Shown here: one piece after another, positions 1 to 12,500 of the stretch
How positions within the stretch are numbered: the first letter of the stretch is position 1
How the letters are laid out: each line of letters opens with the position of its first letter
From: Caenorhabditis elegans
Taxonomy: Eukaryota > Nematoda > Chromadorea > Rhabditida > Rhabditidae
Length of the DNA stretch: 64,000 bases
Direction: 5' to 3'
Assembly: GCF_000002985.6 (NCBI RefSeq)
Contig: NC_003279.8
Coordinates: 1,612,001 to 1,676,000 of the forward strand
Notes under the pieces: model-generated
The model's input: the letters and a program-made list of their open reading frames with translations, nothing else
Told to the model about the DNA's origin: nothing
Database searches by the model: none
Made by a program: the position numbers and the translations under genes

Positions 1-358
1 TATGAAAATCCGAATAAATATCAATTTTCCTAAAATTTTGCCGAAAAATCGATTTTTCCAAATTTTTCCAAAAAAAAAATCGATAATTCCAGTTTTAGTT
101 TTGAAAAATTCTTTTAATATTAGTGATATTAATCGATCTTTTAAAATTTTTTCAAAAAATCAATAACTTTTTGGTTTCAATTTGAGTTAAAATCGATTTT
201 TTATCAGTTTTTTTTTTAACACTAATTTTTTTTCCAAAAATCGATAATTCCAAATTTAATAATCGATTTTATCAAAATTATCCAAAAAAATAAATGAATA
301 ATTCCAGCTTTAGTGAAAAAATTTCAATCATTTTCTTTTTTTAAAATTTATTTTCAAT

Positions 359-825
359 TAATATCGCATCGCGGCTCGATTCTAGTTGTAAAACTAAATG
401 TGTTTGTCCGTGTGGAGTACACGGCACTTTCCCACGCGTTGTCCGGCAGGCGATTGTCAATGGAGCGCGAAACATTTGAAGAGGAAGACCAGAATCCCAT
501 GATATTCATTTTTCAAAACATTTTATATCGACTTTGCAAAAAAAAAGTAATATTGATTTTTTTAAATCCTAAATTTCCTAAAAATTTCAAATTTTTTCTG
601 GCCTTCCTCATTCATTGACTCTTCCGCGCTCCATTGACAATCGTCTGCCAAATAACGCGTGGGAAAGTGTCGTGTACCCCACACGGACAATTACATTTAG
701 TTTTACAACTATAATCGAGCCGCGACGCGACACGCAACGCGCCGTAAATCTACCCCAGATATGGCCGAGCCAAAATGGCCTAGTTCGGCAAAAACTCTTC
801 CATTTCAATTTATAAGAAAAAACTT
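359..825. repeat. Family A palindromic repeat, inverted pair
   Basis: Two arms of the same sequence lie in inverted orientation (about 359-493 and 595-825). Each carries GTGTGGAGTACACG, AATGGAGCGCG and an Ile/Arg-like GCGACGCGACACGCAAC block found at about 15 loci in the window. Short open frames through these arms recur identically elsewhere and are not genes. Confidence 0.85.
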
Positions 826-1101
826 GGAAATACCTTTAAAAAATTCAAATTTTTTTTTTCCGAAATTGCTGAAATTTCGTTTTTTATCTCAAAAAATTGG
901 AAAAAAAAGTAGCGAAATTTTGTAAAATAAAGTTCAGTCTTTTCTAAAAGATTTTTAGACATTTTTGGAGCTTTCAGACGAAATTCGATTTTTTGGGATT
1001 TTCTGGAATTTTCAAATTCTCAGAAATTAAAAAAAATATTGTGGAATTTTCAGAAAATTTCTGATTTTTGAAATTTCCGAAAAGTTTTTCAAATTTTCGA
1101 G

Positions 1102-1264
1102 CACGGATTTCTGGCTTGCCGCATAAGTTGAAATGGAAGAGTTTTAGCCGAACTACGCCATTTCTGGGGTAGATTTACGGCGCGTTGCGTGTCGCGTCGC
1201 GGCTCGATTTTAGTTAAAACTAAATGTATCCATTTCAATTTATGAGCGAAGCCAGAAATCCGTG
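1102..1264. repeat. Family A element, internally deleted
   Basis: Inverted ends CACGGATTTCTGGC and GCCAGAAATCCGTG enclose a shortened family A body, missing the GTGTGGAGTACACG part. It forms the right arm of a composite that starts near 595. Confidence 0.85.
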
Positions 1265-1476
1265 TTGATTTTTCCCAAAATTTTAAACTAAAAACCACCA
1301 ATTCGAACTCAGAAAAATGTCAATTTTTCCATCAATTTTTCCAATAATAATTTCAAATTTAATTATCGATTTTTCCAAATTTTATCGAAAAATCAATAAC
1401 TTTTTAGTTTCATTTTAAGTAAAATTAGTTTTTTTTTTCTCAAATTTTCCCATAAATTTCCAATTTTTTTTTCCAG

Positions 1477-4400
1477 TGGGCGCAAACACGTATGCCTATC
1501 ACGCAACCCACGTGGCATTCAACAAACGTGGCACCGAAGTAGTCGTGAATCACGGTGGAGGTGGTGGTGTATATGTATTCTCAGTTGACGCGGAGCTGGA
1601 TCCAAAGTATATGGATAGATTTCATTCGGTTATGGAATTGCCTAGAGAGCCGGTGATCACATCAGGAGCTCTTCCATATCCGGATCTACGGGAAATTGGT
1701 TCAACTGCAATTCGAGAGAAACATTTCGCGAAGGCTATCGATTTTTATTCGGATCTTATTTATCGAAATGATGATCGGGAGTCCCACCAGGATCACCGTG
1801 CATTTTTGAGTGTTTGTCATTCGAATCGAGCAACGGCTCTACTGCTCCGCCGCCAACGTGGAGATACTTATGCATGTGTTAGAGATTGCATTAAGGTTAG
1901 AGCACTGCAACTTTTTCCTCACGAGGGACGAGGAAAAGTGGTTTCTAGGCCATGGCCGAGGGGCCGACAAGTTTCAGCGGCCATTTATCTTGCTTTGTTT
2001 TCCGCCTGTTTTCTTTCGTTTTTCACAGCTTTTTCCCCCGTTTTTTCTTATTAAAACTGATAAATAAATACTTTTTGCAGATGCTTAAACAATTTCCAAG
2101 TAAAAAAATTATGTATTCAGTGGGCAAGCAGCGGTGAAAGTGGTCAATGCGATATGATGGATTACGGGAATACAAAACCTAAACTTTTTCTGAAACATGA
2201 TACATATGATGCTTAGATGCTTAAATTACCTGATTTTCATAACGAGACCGCTGAAAAAGTTTTGAGATTTTCAAAATTCAACTTTTTGTGCGAAAATCTT
2301 GACTTTTTCACCAAAAAAGTTGAATTTTGGAAACCTCAAAACTTTTTCAGCGGTCTCGTTATGAAAATCAGGTAGTTTCAGAATTTAAGCAGCATATGTA
2401 TCATGTTTGGGAAAAAGTTTAGGTTTTGTATTCCCGTAATCCATCATATTACATTGCCCACTTTCACCGCTGCTTGCCCACTGAATACATGATTTTTTAC
2501 TTGGAAATTGTTTTAGCATCTGCAAAAAATATTTATTTATCAGTTTTAATAAGAAAAAACGAAAAAAATCGATGAAGAACGAAAGAAAACAGGCGGAAAA
2601 CAAAGCAAGATAAATGGCCGCTGAAACTTGTCGGCCCCTCGGCCATGGCCTAGAAACCACTTTTCCTCGTCCCTCGTGAGGAAAAAGTTGCAGTGAGAAA
2701 AGTTGAGAGAAGGATTATCGATTTTTTTTTGAGAATCGAAAAATCGAAAAATCGAAAAATCGAAGAAAAAAAAAGGATTTTTAATTGAAAATTCGAATTT
2801 TTCTCGAAAAAATCGAACAAAATCGTTGAATTCCAACAAAAAAGCTAAAAATTGATATTCTATATTTTTCAACTGAGTTTCTTGGTGTGTGCTTTTCAAA
2901 ATTGAAAAGCGATTCATTGATACTATTTGTAAAAAAAATCGATAAAAAATTCGAATTGATTTTTTTCCAAAAAGGCTTGAATTGTGGAAGTATCGAAAAC
3001 TATAAAATATTTTAAACCTATAAATTCTAAACCAAACTACTGATTTTTTTTTCTTTTTTTTGAAAGAATTTTTTTAAATATTTATTTTTAACGAATCCAG
3101 TAATTCGGATATAAATCATCATTCCAGGAAAAAATTCCACCAAAAATTTTCAAAAAATCGATAATTTCCAACAAAAAGGTTAAAATTTGATATTCTACAT
3201 TTTTCAATTAAGTTTCTTGGTGTTTTTTTCAAAATTGAAAAGCGATTCAAATTATTGATTTTTTTAATTCGAAAAATCATGGAGTACTGAAATTTGGAAA
3301 ATAGATTTAATAGATTCCAAATTTTCCCCTGATTCCGAATATCGATGTGAAAAAATTCAAAAAAATTTCCCTGATTTTATTTTTAAGCTCGCAATCGCTT
3401 GTGCCCCGGCATCACTTTTTTAAATACGCGCCCAAACAAAAATCACATTGGAGCGCGCTTTGATTTTCTTCATTTATAAATATTTATTTTATTTATTTTT
3501 CGCGGAATTCAATTTTTTAAAACCAGTTTCATTAATTTTTGTTGATTTTTCATCGGCTTTTTTTTTGGACAAAAATGAATAAAACTGGTTTAAAAAATCT
3601 GAATTCGGCGAAAAATAAATAAAAAATTTAAATGAAAAAAAGCAAAGCGCGCTCCAATGTGAATTTTTTTCGGGCGCGTATTTAAAAAAGTGATGCCGGG
3701 GCACAAGCGATTGCAAGCTTAAATATAAAATCAGGGAAATTTTTTTGAATTTTTTCACATCGATATTCGGAATCAGGGGAAAATTTGGAATCTATTAAAG
3801 AATTCCATTTCGTAAATAGAGCCCGTAAATCGACACAAGAGCGCTACAGTAGTCAATGATTGCAGTTTTCGCTACGAGATATTTTGCGCGTCAAATATGT
3901 TGTCCAGTACGCATTCTCAGAGTTTTCTCTTCCTGTAATAATTTTTAGTTTTCTCATAGCTCAAAATTAAAACAAAAAACTTTTTCCCTTCTAATTTAAA
4001 AAAATTGATTTTTTCGAAAAAAAAAATTAAAAGATGGTTTTTTTGGGCAAAAAACATTTAAAAATTAAAAAAAATCATTCATTTCAAATTTCATTCAGGC
4101 ACTGGAAATTCATCGCGGAAACTCGAAAGCTTTGCTCAGACTGATCAAAAGCTTCACAACTATGGAACATATCGGATTGGCGAGAAAATGTGTGCAAAAG
4201 TTTAAAGAATGGTACCCAAATGATACGGCTATTGAGAAAATGGAAGAGGATGTTGAGGCGGTGAGGGAGGGTTTTCGAGAATTTGGAAAAAAAATAATTT
4301 TCTGAAAAATTCCAGTTTTCCAAGAAAATTTGAACCGAAAAATGCAATTTTTTGAGTGAAAATTTTGGTGTGAAATTCACTTTTTCTGAGAATTTTTGCT

Positions 4401-7400
4401 GAAAATTTCGGCTGAAAATTCAACTGTTTTGGGGAAATTTTAACCGGGAAATTCAAATTTTTTTAGAAAAAAAATTTGGCCAAAAATTCAAATTTTCTAG
4501 GAAAATTTGGCCAAAAATTCAAATTTTCTGAGAAAAATTTCTGCAGAAAATTCAACTTTTTTGAGGAAATTTTAACATGGAAATTCAAGTTTTTTGAGAA
4601 AAATTGTGGCGGAAAATGCAATTTTTGGGAGAATTTAGCCGGAAAATTCAAATTTTTTGAGTAAAAATTGTGGCGGAAAATTCAAAATTCCTGGAAACAT
4701 TTTGGCGGAAAAATTAATTTCTCTGAGAATTTTTCAACCGGGAAATTCAATTTTTTAAATAATTTTTTGACCGAAAATTCAACTTTTTTGCGTACAAATT
4801 TTGGCGGAAAATTCAATTTTTTTGAGAAACATTTTGGGGGAAAACTTAAATTTTCTAAGAGAATTTCGGGAGAAAATTCAATTTTTTCTGAGAATTTTTT
4901 GGCCGGTAAATTAAACTTTTCTGAGAAAAAATTGCCTGAAAATTCAAAATTCCTGGAAAAATTTCAGTGAAAATTCGGTGGAAAATTCAACTTTTTTGAG
5001 TAAAAATTTTGGCGAAAATGCAGTTTTTGGGAGAATTTTTCAACCGAAAACTCAAATTTTCTGCGAAAATTTCGGCAGAAAATTCAACTTTTTTGGGGAA
5101 AATTTTTCCGGAAAATTAAAATTTAAATAAAAAAGTTTTCCCATAAATTTTTAAAAATCAAATAACTTCTGAATAGTTTTAAAAATTGTCTAAATTTCAG
5201 ATATTTTTGGAACTATCTTTAAAGAAAATCTGAAAAATTTCGAAAATTTCTTTTTTGAAATTTTGCCCGGCCATAAAAAATTTTTGGAATTTTTTTGTGA
5301 AGTTTCATTATGAAATTCGGTGTTTTCAGACAATTTTAAGTCTAATAAAGCAATTTAAAAAAATTCGACTTCACCACCTTTAAAAACACTGAAAAATTTC
5401 ACTTGAAACAATATAGAATGGGTTTTTATAGAAATTTTCGAAATTTTTCAGATTTTCTTTAAAGATAGTTCCAAAAATATCTGAAATTTAGACAATTTTT
5501 AAAACTATTCAGAAGTTATTTGATTTTTAAAAATTTATGGGAAAACTTTTTTATTTAAATTTTAATTTTCCGGAAAAATTTTCCCCAAAAAAGTTGAATT
5601 TTCTGCCGAAATTTTCGCAGAAAATTTGAGTTTTCCCCAAAATGTTTCTCAAAAAATTTGAGTTTGCGGTTGAAAAACTCTCCCAAAAACTGCATTTTCG
5701 CCAAAATTTTTACTCAAAAAAGTTGAATTTTCCGCCGAGTTTTCACTGAAATTTTTCCAGGAATTTTGAATTTTCAGGCAATTTTTTCTCAGAATATAAT
5801 TATTTTATTATTTTATTTGCCAAATTTTTCAGCTTACTCCAAACGACCGCCCGGAACTTGTTGCTCCAGAAGGTGTTGTAGATTATCAGGAGAGATATGG
5901 TGGAAGTACAAATCATCAGACAGATATTAAAGAAGCAAATTTTTTTGGTTCAAGAGATCAATATATTAGTTCGTTTTTTATAGAAAAAATTAGCGAAAAA
6001 AAAACCTATTTTTACAAGTTTAGCAAAAAACAGATTTTTTTCGGAATATTTCAATTTTCAAAAAAAAAATTAATAAATTTAAAAAAAATATAGTATTTTT
6101 AATTTTGGAAAAAACTCGCCAAAAGTTGCATGTTTTCGTCAAATTTTGGAAAAAAAAAGTAAAAAAAAAACTTTAATAAAGTTAAATAGCAAATTGCCCG
6201 AATTGAAAATTTCCGGAAAGATGCCAAAATGACAAATTGCCGGAATTAAAAATTTCCCGCAAATTGGCCCGAATTGAAACTTTTCGGCAAACTGGCAAAA
6301 CGACAAATTGCCGGAATAAAGAATTGCCGGCAAATCGGCAATTTGCCGGAATTAAAAAATCTTCGGCAATTTGGCAAAACGACAAATTTTCCGGAATTTA
6401 AAATTTCCGGCAAGTCGGCAAACTCCCGAAAATGAAAATTTCGGGCAAACCGGCAATTCGTCGAAACTGGCAAAACGACAAATTGCCGGAATTGAAAATT
6501 TCCGAAACACTGGCAAATTGCAGAATTTGCCAGAAAAAGGCAGTTTTCCCGATTTAAAATTTCCGGCAAATCGGTAAATTGCCGGAATTGATTGTTTTCG
6601 GCAAATCGGTAAAACTGCAAATTGCCCGAATTGAAAATTTCCGGAAAGATGCCAAAATGACAAATTGCCGGAATTAAAAATTTCCCGCAAATTGGCAAAA
6701 TGGCAAATTGGCCCGAATTGAAAATTTTCGGCAAACTGGCAAAACGACAGATTGCCGGAATAAACAATTTGCCGGAATTGAAAACTTCCGGTAAATCGTC
6801 AAATTGCCGGAATGGAAAGTTTCCGGCAAACTGGCAAAACGACAAATTGCCGGAATTTAAAATTTCCGGCAAGTCGGCAAAACGACAAATTGTCGGAATT
6901 GGAAATTTCCGGCAAACTGGCAGAACGACAAATTGCCGGAATAAACAATTGCCGGCAAATCGGCAATTTGCCGGAATTGGAAATTTCCGGCAATTTGGCA
7001 AAACGACAATTTGCCGGAATTGAAAATTTCCGGTAAATCGGCAAATCGTCAAATTGCCGGAATGGAAAGTTTCCGGAAAACTGGCAAAACAACAATTTGT
7101 ACGAATTTAAAATTTCCGGCAAATCGGCAAAACGATAAATTGCCGGAATTGGAAATTTCAGGCAAATCGCAAAACCGTCAAATTGCCGGAATCGAAAATT
7201 TCCGGCAAATCGGTAAATTACCGGAATTGAAAATTTCCGGCAAATCGGCAAGTTGCCGGAATTTAAAATTTCTGGCAAATCGGCAAACTACCGGAATTGA
7301 ACATTTCCGGCAAATCGGCAAAACGACAAATTGCCGATTTGCCGAATTTCCGGCAAATCGGCAAGTTGCCGGAATTGAAAATTTCCGGCAAATCGGCAAG

Positions 7401-7943
7401 TTGCCGGAATTTAAAATTTCTGGCAAATCGGCAAACTACCGGAATTGAACATTTCCGGCAAATTGGAAAAACGAAAAATTTCCGGAATTGGAAATTTTTG
7501 GCAAATCGGCAAAATGGCAAATTGGCAATTTGTCGGAATTTAAAATTTCCGGCAAACTGGCAAACCGGCAAATTCTCGGCAATTTTTTTTTCAAATTTTC
7601 CAACAAAAAAAATTCAATTTTTTCAGTCGCCGGTTCTGACTGCGGTCATATGTACATCTGGAATCGCGATACGTCAAAAATTCAAGGAATCTTCGAAGCG
7701 GACGATCATATTCTCAATATCTGTCAACCACATCCTGATCAATTTATGATTGCCACGGCGGGAATCGATGACGATATTCTCCTGTGGCAACCGATTTTAG
7801 AACGTCCCGATGCTTTTTTGAGCCGTCGAGTCGAGGATCCTTATGAATTTATGGAGAAACGAGCCGACGGGATGGGTGGAAGAATACATTTGCATATGCT
7901 GAGAGATTTGGCACGGGACAACTCGCAATGTGTTCAATCTTAA
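1477..7943 (+). CDS. WDTC1/adipose-like TPR and WD40 repeat protein (5' end missing)
   Basis: This is the C-terminal 343 residues of a protein resembling WDTC1 (adipose), a DDB1-CUL4 associated factor linked to fat and chromatin regulation. Exons: 1477-1895, 4099-4260, 5833-5968, 7627-7943 (stop TAA). The first exon enters with two bases of a codon, so earlier exons lie outside the window. Residues near REIGSTAIREKHFAKAIDFY and CHSNRATALLLRR form a TPR-like helical block, continued by ALEIHRGNSKALLRLIKSF. The last exon holds two WD40 blades, seen as IAGSDCGHMYIWNR and FMIATAGIDDDILLWQP. The WD-TPR-WD order is typical of WDTC1. Introns of 2.2, 1.6 and 1.7 kb are filled with palindromes and minisatellites. 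The gene runs convergently to bre-4. The family call is firm; substrate recruitment to CUL4 is inferred from the family. Confidence 0.85.
1903..2695. repeat. 793-bp near-perfect foldback element
   Basis: The left arm starts CACTGCAACTTTTTCCTCAC and the right arm ends with its reverse complement. The arms meet around 2290-2320. It lies within a WDTC1-like intron, seven bases after the 5' splice site. I saw no clear target duplication. The open frames inside are the two mirror images of one another. Confidence 0.88.
2696..4098. repeat. Intron with family D foldback and half family C element
   Basis: About 3279-3800 is a family D foldback: the left half (ATTCCAAATTTTCCCCTGAT, then GGGCGCG-type sequence) is mirrored on the right around 3570. 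About 3819-3945 is one arm of family C (CTACGAGATATTTTGCGCG, then GTACGCATTCTCAGA). The rest is AT-rich sequence with no feature I can support. Confidence 0.8.
4300..5790. repeat. Degenerate GAAAATTCAA minisatellite folded into a palindrome
   Basis: Units of roughly 35-45 bp around GGCGGAAAATTCAATTTTTTGAG repeat from about 4300 to 5120 (motif given only in part). From about 5440 to 5790 the same sequence returns in inverted orientation, including mirrored copies of the TTTGGAACTATCTTTAAAG segment near 5212 and 5460. The fold centre is near 5345. Confidence 0.75.
6185..7590. repeat. CGGCAA/TTGCCG minisatellite (family E), largest copy
   Basis: About 1.4 kb of degenerate units of about 35-40 bp built on AATTTCCGGCAAATCGGCAA and AATTGCCGGAATTG. 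Long open frames on both strands follow from the unit composition. It fills the last WDTC1-like intron. Smaller relatives lie at about 21555-21725, 23605-23915, 24845-25165, 39925-40035 and 40215-40290. Confidence 0.85.
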
Positions 7944-9525
7944 ATTTTTTCTGATTTTTCCAGCTTTTTTGAAATTCAAATTGGGTCTCGCAGCGGCTTT
8001 AAATTTTTTTTTTTTAATTATTGACTTTTCTAAATTTTGCCGAAAAATCAATAATTTTAAATTAGATTATCAATTTTTCTAAATTTTTCCGAAAAATCAA
8101 TAATTTTAAATTAAATTATCAATTTTTCTAAATTATGCCGAAAAATCGATAATTTCAAATTTAATTATCGATTTTTTTAAATTTTTTCGAAAAATCAATA
8201 ATTTTAAATGTAATTATCGATTTTTCTAAATTTTGCCGAAAAATCAATAATTTTAAATTAAATTATCGATTTTTCTAAATTTTTCCGAAAAATCAATAAT
8301 TTTAAATTAAATGATCGATTTTTCTAAATTTTTCCGAAAAATCAATAATTTTAAATTTACTTATCGATTTTTCTAAATTATGCCGAAAAATCGATAATTT
8401 CAAATTTAATTATCGATTTTTTAAAATTTTTTCGAAAAATCAATAATTTTAAATTTAATTATCGATTTTTCTAAATTTTGCCGAAAAACCAATAATTTTA
8501 AATTAAATTATCGATTTTTCTGAATTTTTCCGAAAAATCAATAATTTTAAATTAAATTATTGACTTTTCTAAATTTTGCCGAAAAATCAATAATTTTAAA
8601 TTGAATTTTAAAATTAAGTTTATTTTTTTTAAAGGAATTTTCCAGAGCAAATTTCCGTCAAATTCATTTTTTGGCATTTTTTATTTTTCGAAAAAATTCA
8701 AATTTTGGAGAAAATTTCTTAAAAATCGCTGTGATACGCAAAAAAATGCCAAAAAAGAAATGAATTTTGACAGAAATTTCGAGCAATTTTTTAAATTTTA
8801 GAAAAAATTTTTTTTTCTGAAATTGCTTAAAATTTGCTCCAAATTTCAGTCAAAATGCACCTTTTTTGGCATTAATTTTTTTGGGTCTCGCAGCGATTAT
8901 TTTTTAGCAATTTTCTCCAAAATTTGAGTTTTTTTCCAAATTTCAAACTAAAAAAATTCCAACAAAACCCCACTTATTGGGAATTTTGTAATTTTTTTAC
9001 CGATTTCTCTGTTTTGAGCCGGAAAATTTGCAAAAATCGGATTTTTTCAAAAAAAAAAACCGACAAATCTCGGATTATGGCTTTAAGAAATTTGAAAATT
9101 TTGCGAAACTTTGAAAAATGATTGGAATTTCATAAAAATCGACAATTTTTCAAAAAAAAAAATTATTTAAAAAATTCAAAAATCGCTGCGAGACCCACCA
9201 GTATTCTGTTTAATTTTTTTTTGTTGAAAATACCTGTAAAAATGTGCTCTTTTTTCTCTCTGTCCCCCATTTTCTCATGTGTAGAACCCTCCGAAAAATC
9301 GTGTAGAACTGAACATAATTAATTAAATAAATTTTTTTTTTTTTTGTTGTTGTTGGAATAACCCGAAGAATTCAAATTTTTGGACACAAAAAATTGGAAA
9401 AAAAGAGGAAAAAGCATTAGAAGAAGCAAAAACAAATGACAACCCGGCAAGAAGAATTTGGAGAAATTTGAGATGATTATGATGGCTAAAAACTGAATAA
9501 ATTGGGCCTAAAAGCCTAAAAGGGC
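7944..9525. repeat. Intergenic region with about twelve 49-bp AT-rich tandem units
   Basis: From about 8010 to 8610 units near 49 bp repeat the pattern CCGAAAAATCAATAATTTTA plus ATTATCGATTTTTC. The remainder, up to the bre-4 stop, is AT-rich with several GGGTCTCGCAGCG-type motifs. I see no gene here. The two flanking genes are convergent. Confidence 0.75.
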
Positions 9526-12500
9526 CTAAAAACACGTTGGAAAGTCCCTTCGCAGCTCCCGGCGGCAGTCTTTTTCGAGCAAATCGACGACGGCTCGAGT
9601 GTAGAGAGGCTTCAATTCCAGATTTACGAGCTTATACTTCAGATTGCTTAGGCCGTCACGTGTCCATCGGCGCTTCGTTTGGCCCATTATTTTGTAGCGG
9701 CATCTGGAACGAAATAATTTTTAGGTGCAAAAATTTTAGATTTTTAGCTTAAAAATCAATAAAAATCTCTACTTTTTTCTCCGAAGATCTATAAAATTAT
9801 CGATTTTAAAAAAAATCGATTTTCTATCAAAAAATTATTGATTTTTTTCCAAAAATCAATAAAAATTATCGATTTTTCTTCAAAAATAAGAAAAAAAATT
9901 AATGATTTTTTTTTTCAAAAATCAATAAAAGTCATCGACTTTTTTACGAAAAAATAAATAAAAATTATCGATTTTTCTTCAATAATCAAAAAAAAATTAT
10001 TGATTTTTTTTTTCAAAAATCAATAAAAGTCATCGACTTTTTACGAAAAAATCAATAAAATTATCGATTTTTTTAAAATTAAAAAAACCTATAAAATTAT
10101 CGCTTTTTTAAATCAAAAATCAATAAAATTATCGATTTTTCTTTAAAAATCAATAAAATTATCGATTTTTCTTTAAAAATCAATAAAATTATCGATTTTT
10201 TTCGAAAATCAATAAATTTATCGATTTTTCTTCAAAAAACCAATAAAATTATCGATTTTCTTTTAAAAAATCGAATTTCTACCAAAAATTATATCGATTT
10301 TTTTTGTTGTTTTTTTTTCGATTTTTCCACAAAATCGTTAGTTTTCATCCGATTTCGACAAATTTTGCGCCAAAAAATCGATAATTTCTTTCTCCGTACT
10401 TATTAACTGGATTCGTCGCTTCCGTCGAGTGCTTAATCATTTTATATCGTGCAATTTGTGTCGGATATCTTGAAACTTTCAGTCCAGCCATCGATGTTCT
10501 CGTCGCCAAATCGTCGTCCTCTCCGCCCCAACCCCAAAAATCATTCGAAAATCCATTGATTTTCTTCAGGTGATCTTTTGTTAGTGCACTGATTCCGCCG
10601 AAGATCGCCGAATATGGAAGTCTGCAAAAAAGTTTAAATTCTCAATTTTTTGTGATTTTTTTTTTCGAAAAATGTATTAAAACGGGGTTCCGGCCTTCCT
10701 CATTGAATTTTTCGCGCTCCATTGCCAATCGCCCGCCGGACAACGCGTGGGAAAGTGTCGTGTACTCCACACGGACAAATACATTTAGTTTTACAAGTAA
10801 AATCAAACCGCGACGCGGCACGCAACGCGCCGTAAATCTACACCAGATATGGCCGAGCCAAAATGGCCTAGTTCAGCAAAAACTCTTCCATTTCAATCAA
10901 TTACTTGCTTCCCTCATAAATTAAAATGGAAGAGTTTTCGCCGAACTAGGCTATTTTGGCTCAGTAGATTTACGGCGCGTTGCGTGTCGCGTCGCGGCTC
11001 GATTTTAGTTGCAAAACTAAATGTATTTGTCCGTGTGGAGTACACGACTTACCCACGCGTTGTCCTGCGGGCGATTGTCAATGGAGCGCGAAAAATTCAA
11101 TGAGGAAGGCCAGAACTTTGAAAAGTTGGAATCGATTTTTTTCAGATTTTTTTGAAAATTTTTATGCAGAAAAAAACCTACTTATAATTGAATTTATCGA
11201 TCGCTACACTCATATGACGTGGTTGAATTGGACACGTGTACAGGTTACGGTCATCTTCGGGCAGTAAATCGACATCATGAAAGATGAAGCACTGCCATGG
11301 GTAGAGGCGTGATGCTACGTCGTATCCAACGTTCATTAGCTGGAAGAATTTTTATATTTGGAGGATTCTAGGCCGCGGCGGCCCTCTATGATGTCACGAA
11401 TGACGTCAGATGGGTCCCCCAACTCTATTTTTGATATTTTTAGGCCACGGCCACGCGTGACGTCAGAGGGGTCCCACGTGGAGTCAAAAAGTCCCATTTC
11501 GCTTTGATCTTCGAAAAATAGGTGAGACGCAGAGTTTCCAACTGATTTTGCATAATTAAGAGCGTGATGACGTCACAATTTGGGAAAAAATTCCCGCATT
11601 TTTTGTAGATCAGACTGTATTGGGACAGCCTGACACCACGTGGGGTCCCCCTACCCTATTTTTGATTTTTTTAGGCCACGGCCACGCGTGACGTCACCGG
11701 GACCCCAAAGTATATATCATTTTTCCTCCAATTGTTTAGAAATTGGAGAAAAATAAATAAATAAATAAACATACTTTCCCGCGATTAAACGTCTGATTCG
11801 CCACTTGCTCCACAATGAAAATTGCATAGTCCAATTGTTGTTTGGCGAGCAACGAGTGCAAATTGTGGAGCATTATTCTGAAAAATAGAGCTGAAATCGG
11901 AAAATCGGGGTAGTTGAAATCTACGGGGTTCGGAATTCCATTGAGCACATGGTGCCAGGCTGTCTCATCAGGATTTGATCTACAAAAAATGCGGGAATTT
12001 TTTGCCCAAAAAAAATGTGACGTCAGCACGTTCTTAACCATGCGAAATCAGTTGAGAACTCTGTGCCCCTTCTCCCGCATTTTTTGTAGATCAACGTAGA
12101 TCAAAATGAGACACTCTGACACCACGTGAGTGAGGGGAATTTTTTTGAAAAAGGTATATATTAGCTATGAATAAATATGGGAAATTAATGACAAAAAAAT
12201 TTTTTTTTAACTTTTTTTCAAAATTTTCAAAAAAAATTCTCTTTTCAAATTTTTTCAAATCTTTATAAATCGTGCCAGGACCTAAAATTCCTAAATTTCT
12301 ACTTTAATTCTGCTTCTGAGTCTTCAAATTTATCTCTAAAAATGTGCTAAAAACCCAAAATTCAGTGGAAAAAGTCGCGTAGTTGGAATCCCCGGGAACC
12401 AAAATTCCACTTATAGGGGAAGGTCGATTCGGCGGATTGGAATTTGTGGATTTACTCCTTTTTTTTGGACAAAAATGACAGTTTTGGGGATTTTGAAATT

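Larger units (their letters stand above)
1..1476 (+). other. Intronic or upstream sequence of the WDTC1-like gene, repeat-filled
   Basis: No exon was recognised here. The stretch is AT-rich with many ATCGATTTT tracts and holds two family A repeat blocks (359-825 and 1102-1264). It ends in a strong acceptor (TTTTTCCAG) at 1476. The exon that follows begins in mid-frame, so the upstream part of the gene lies to the left, and this is most simply an intron. Confidence 0.7.

Noticed and set aside
615..815. Recurring short frames with [26 protein letters not shown] residues (seen also at 10652, 22246, 38035, 54058, 58482)
   Set aside because: They are the same family A palindrome read at different loci, with many stops and no conserved ends.
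2059..2160. Possible exon in the foldback after TTTTTGCAG at 2081
   Set aside because: The mirror arm carries the same sequence, the frame stops at once, and the flanking WDTC1-like exons join in phase without it.
6246..7448. Frames of 100-270 codons on both strands in the CGGCAA array
   Set aside because: Low-complexity translation of a minisatellite in a WDTC1-like intron, open on both strands at once.
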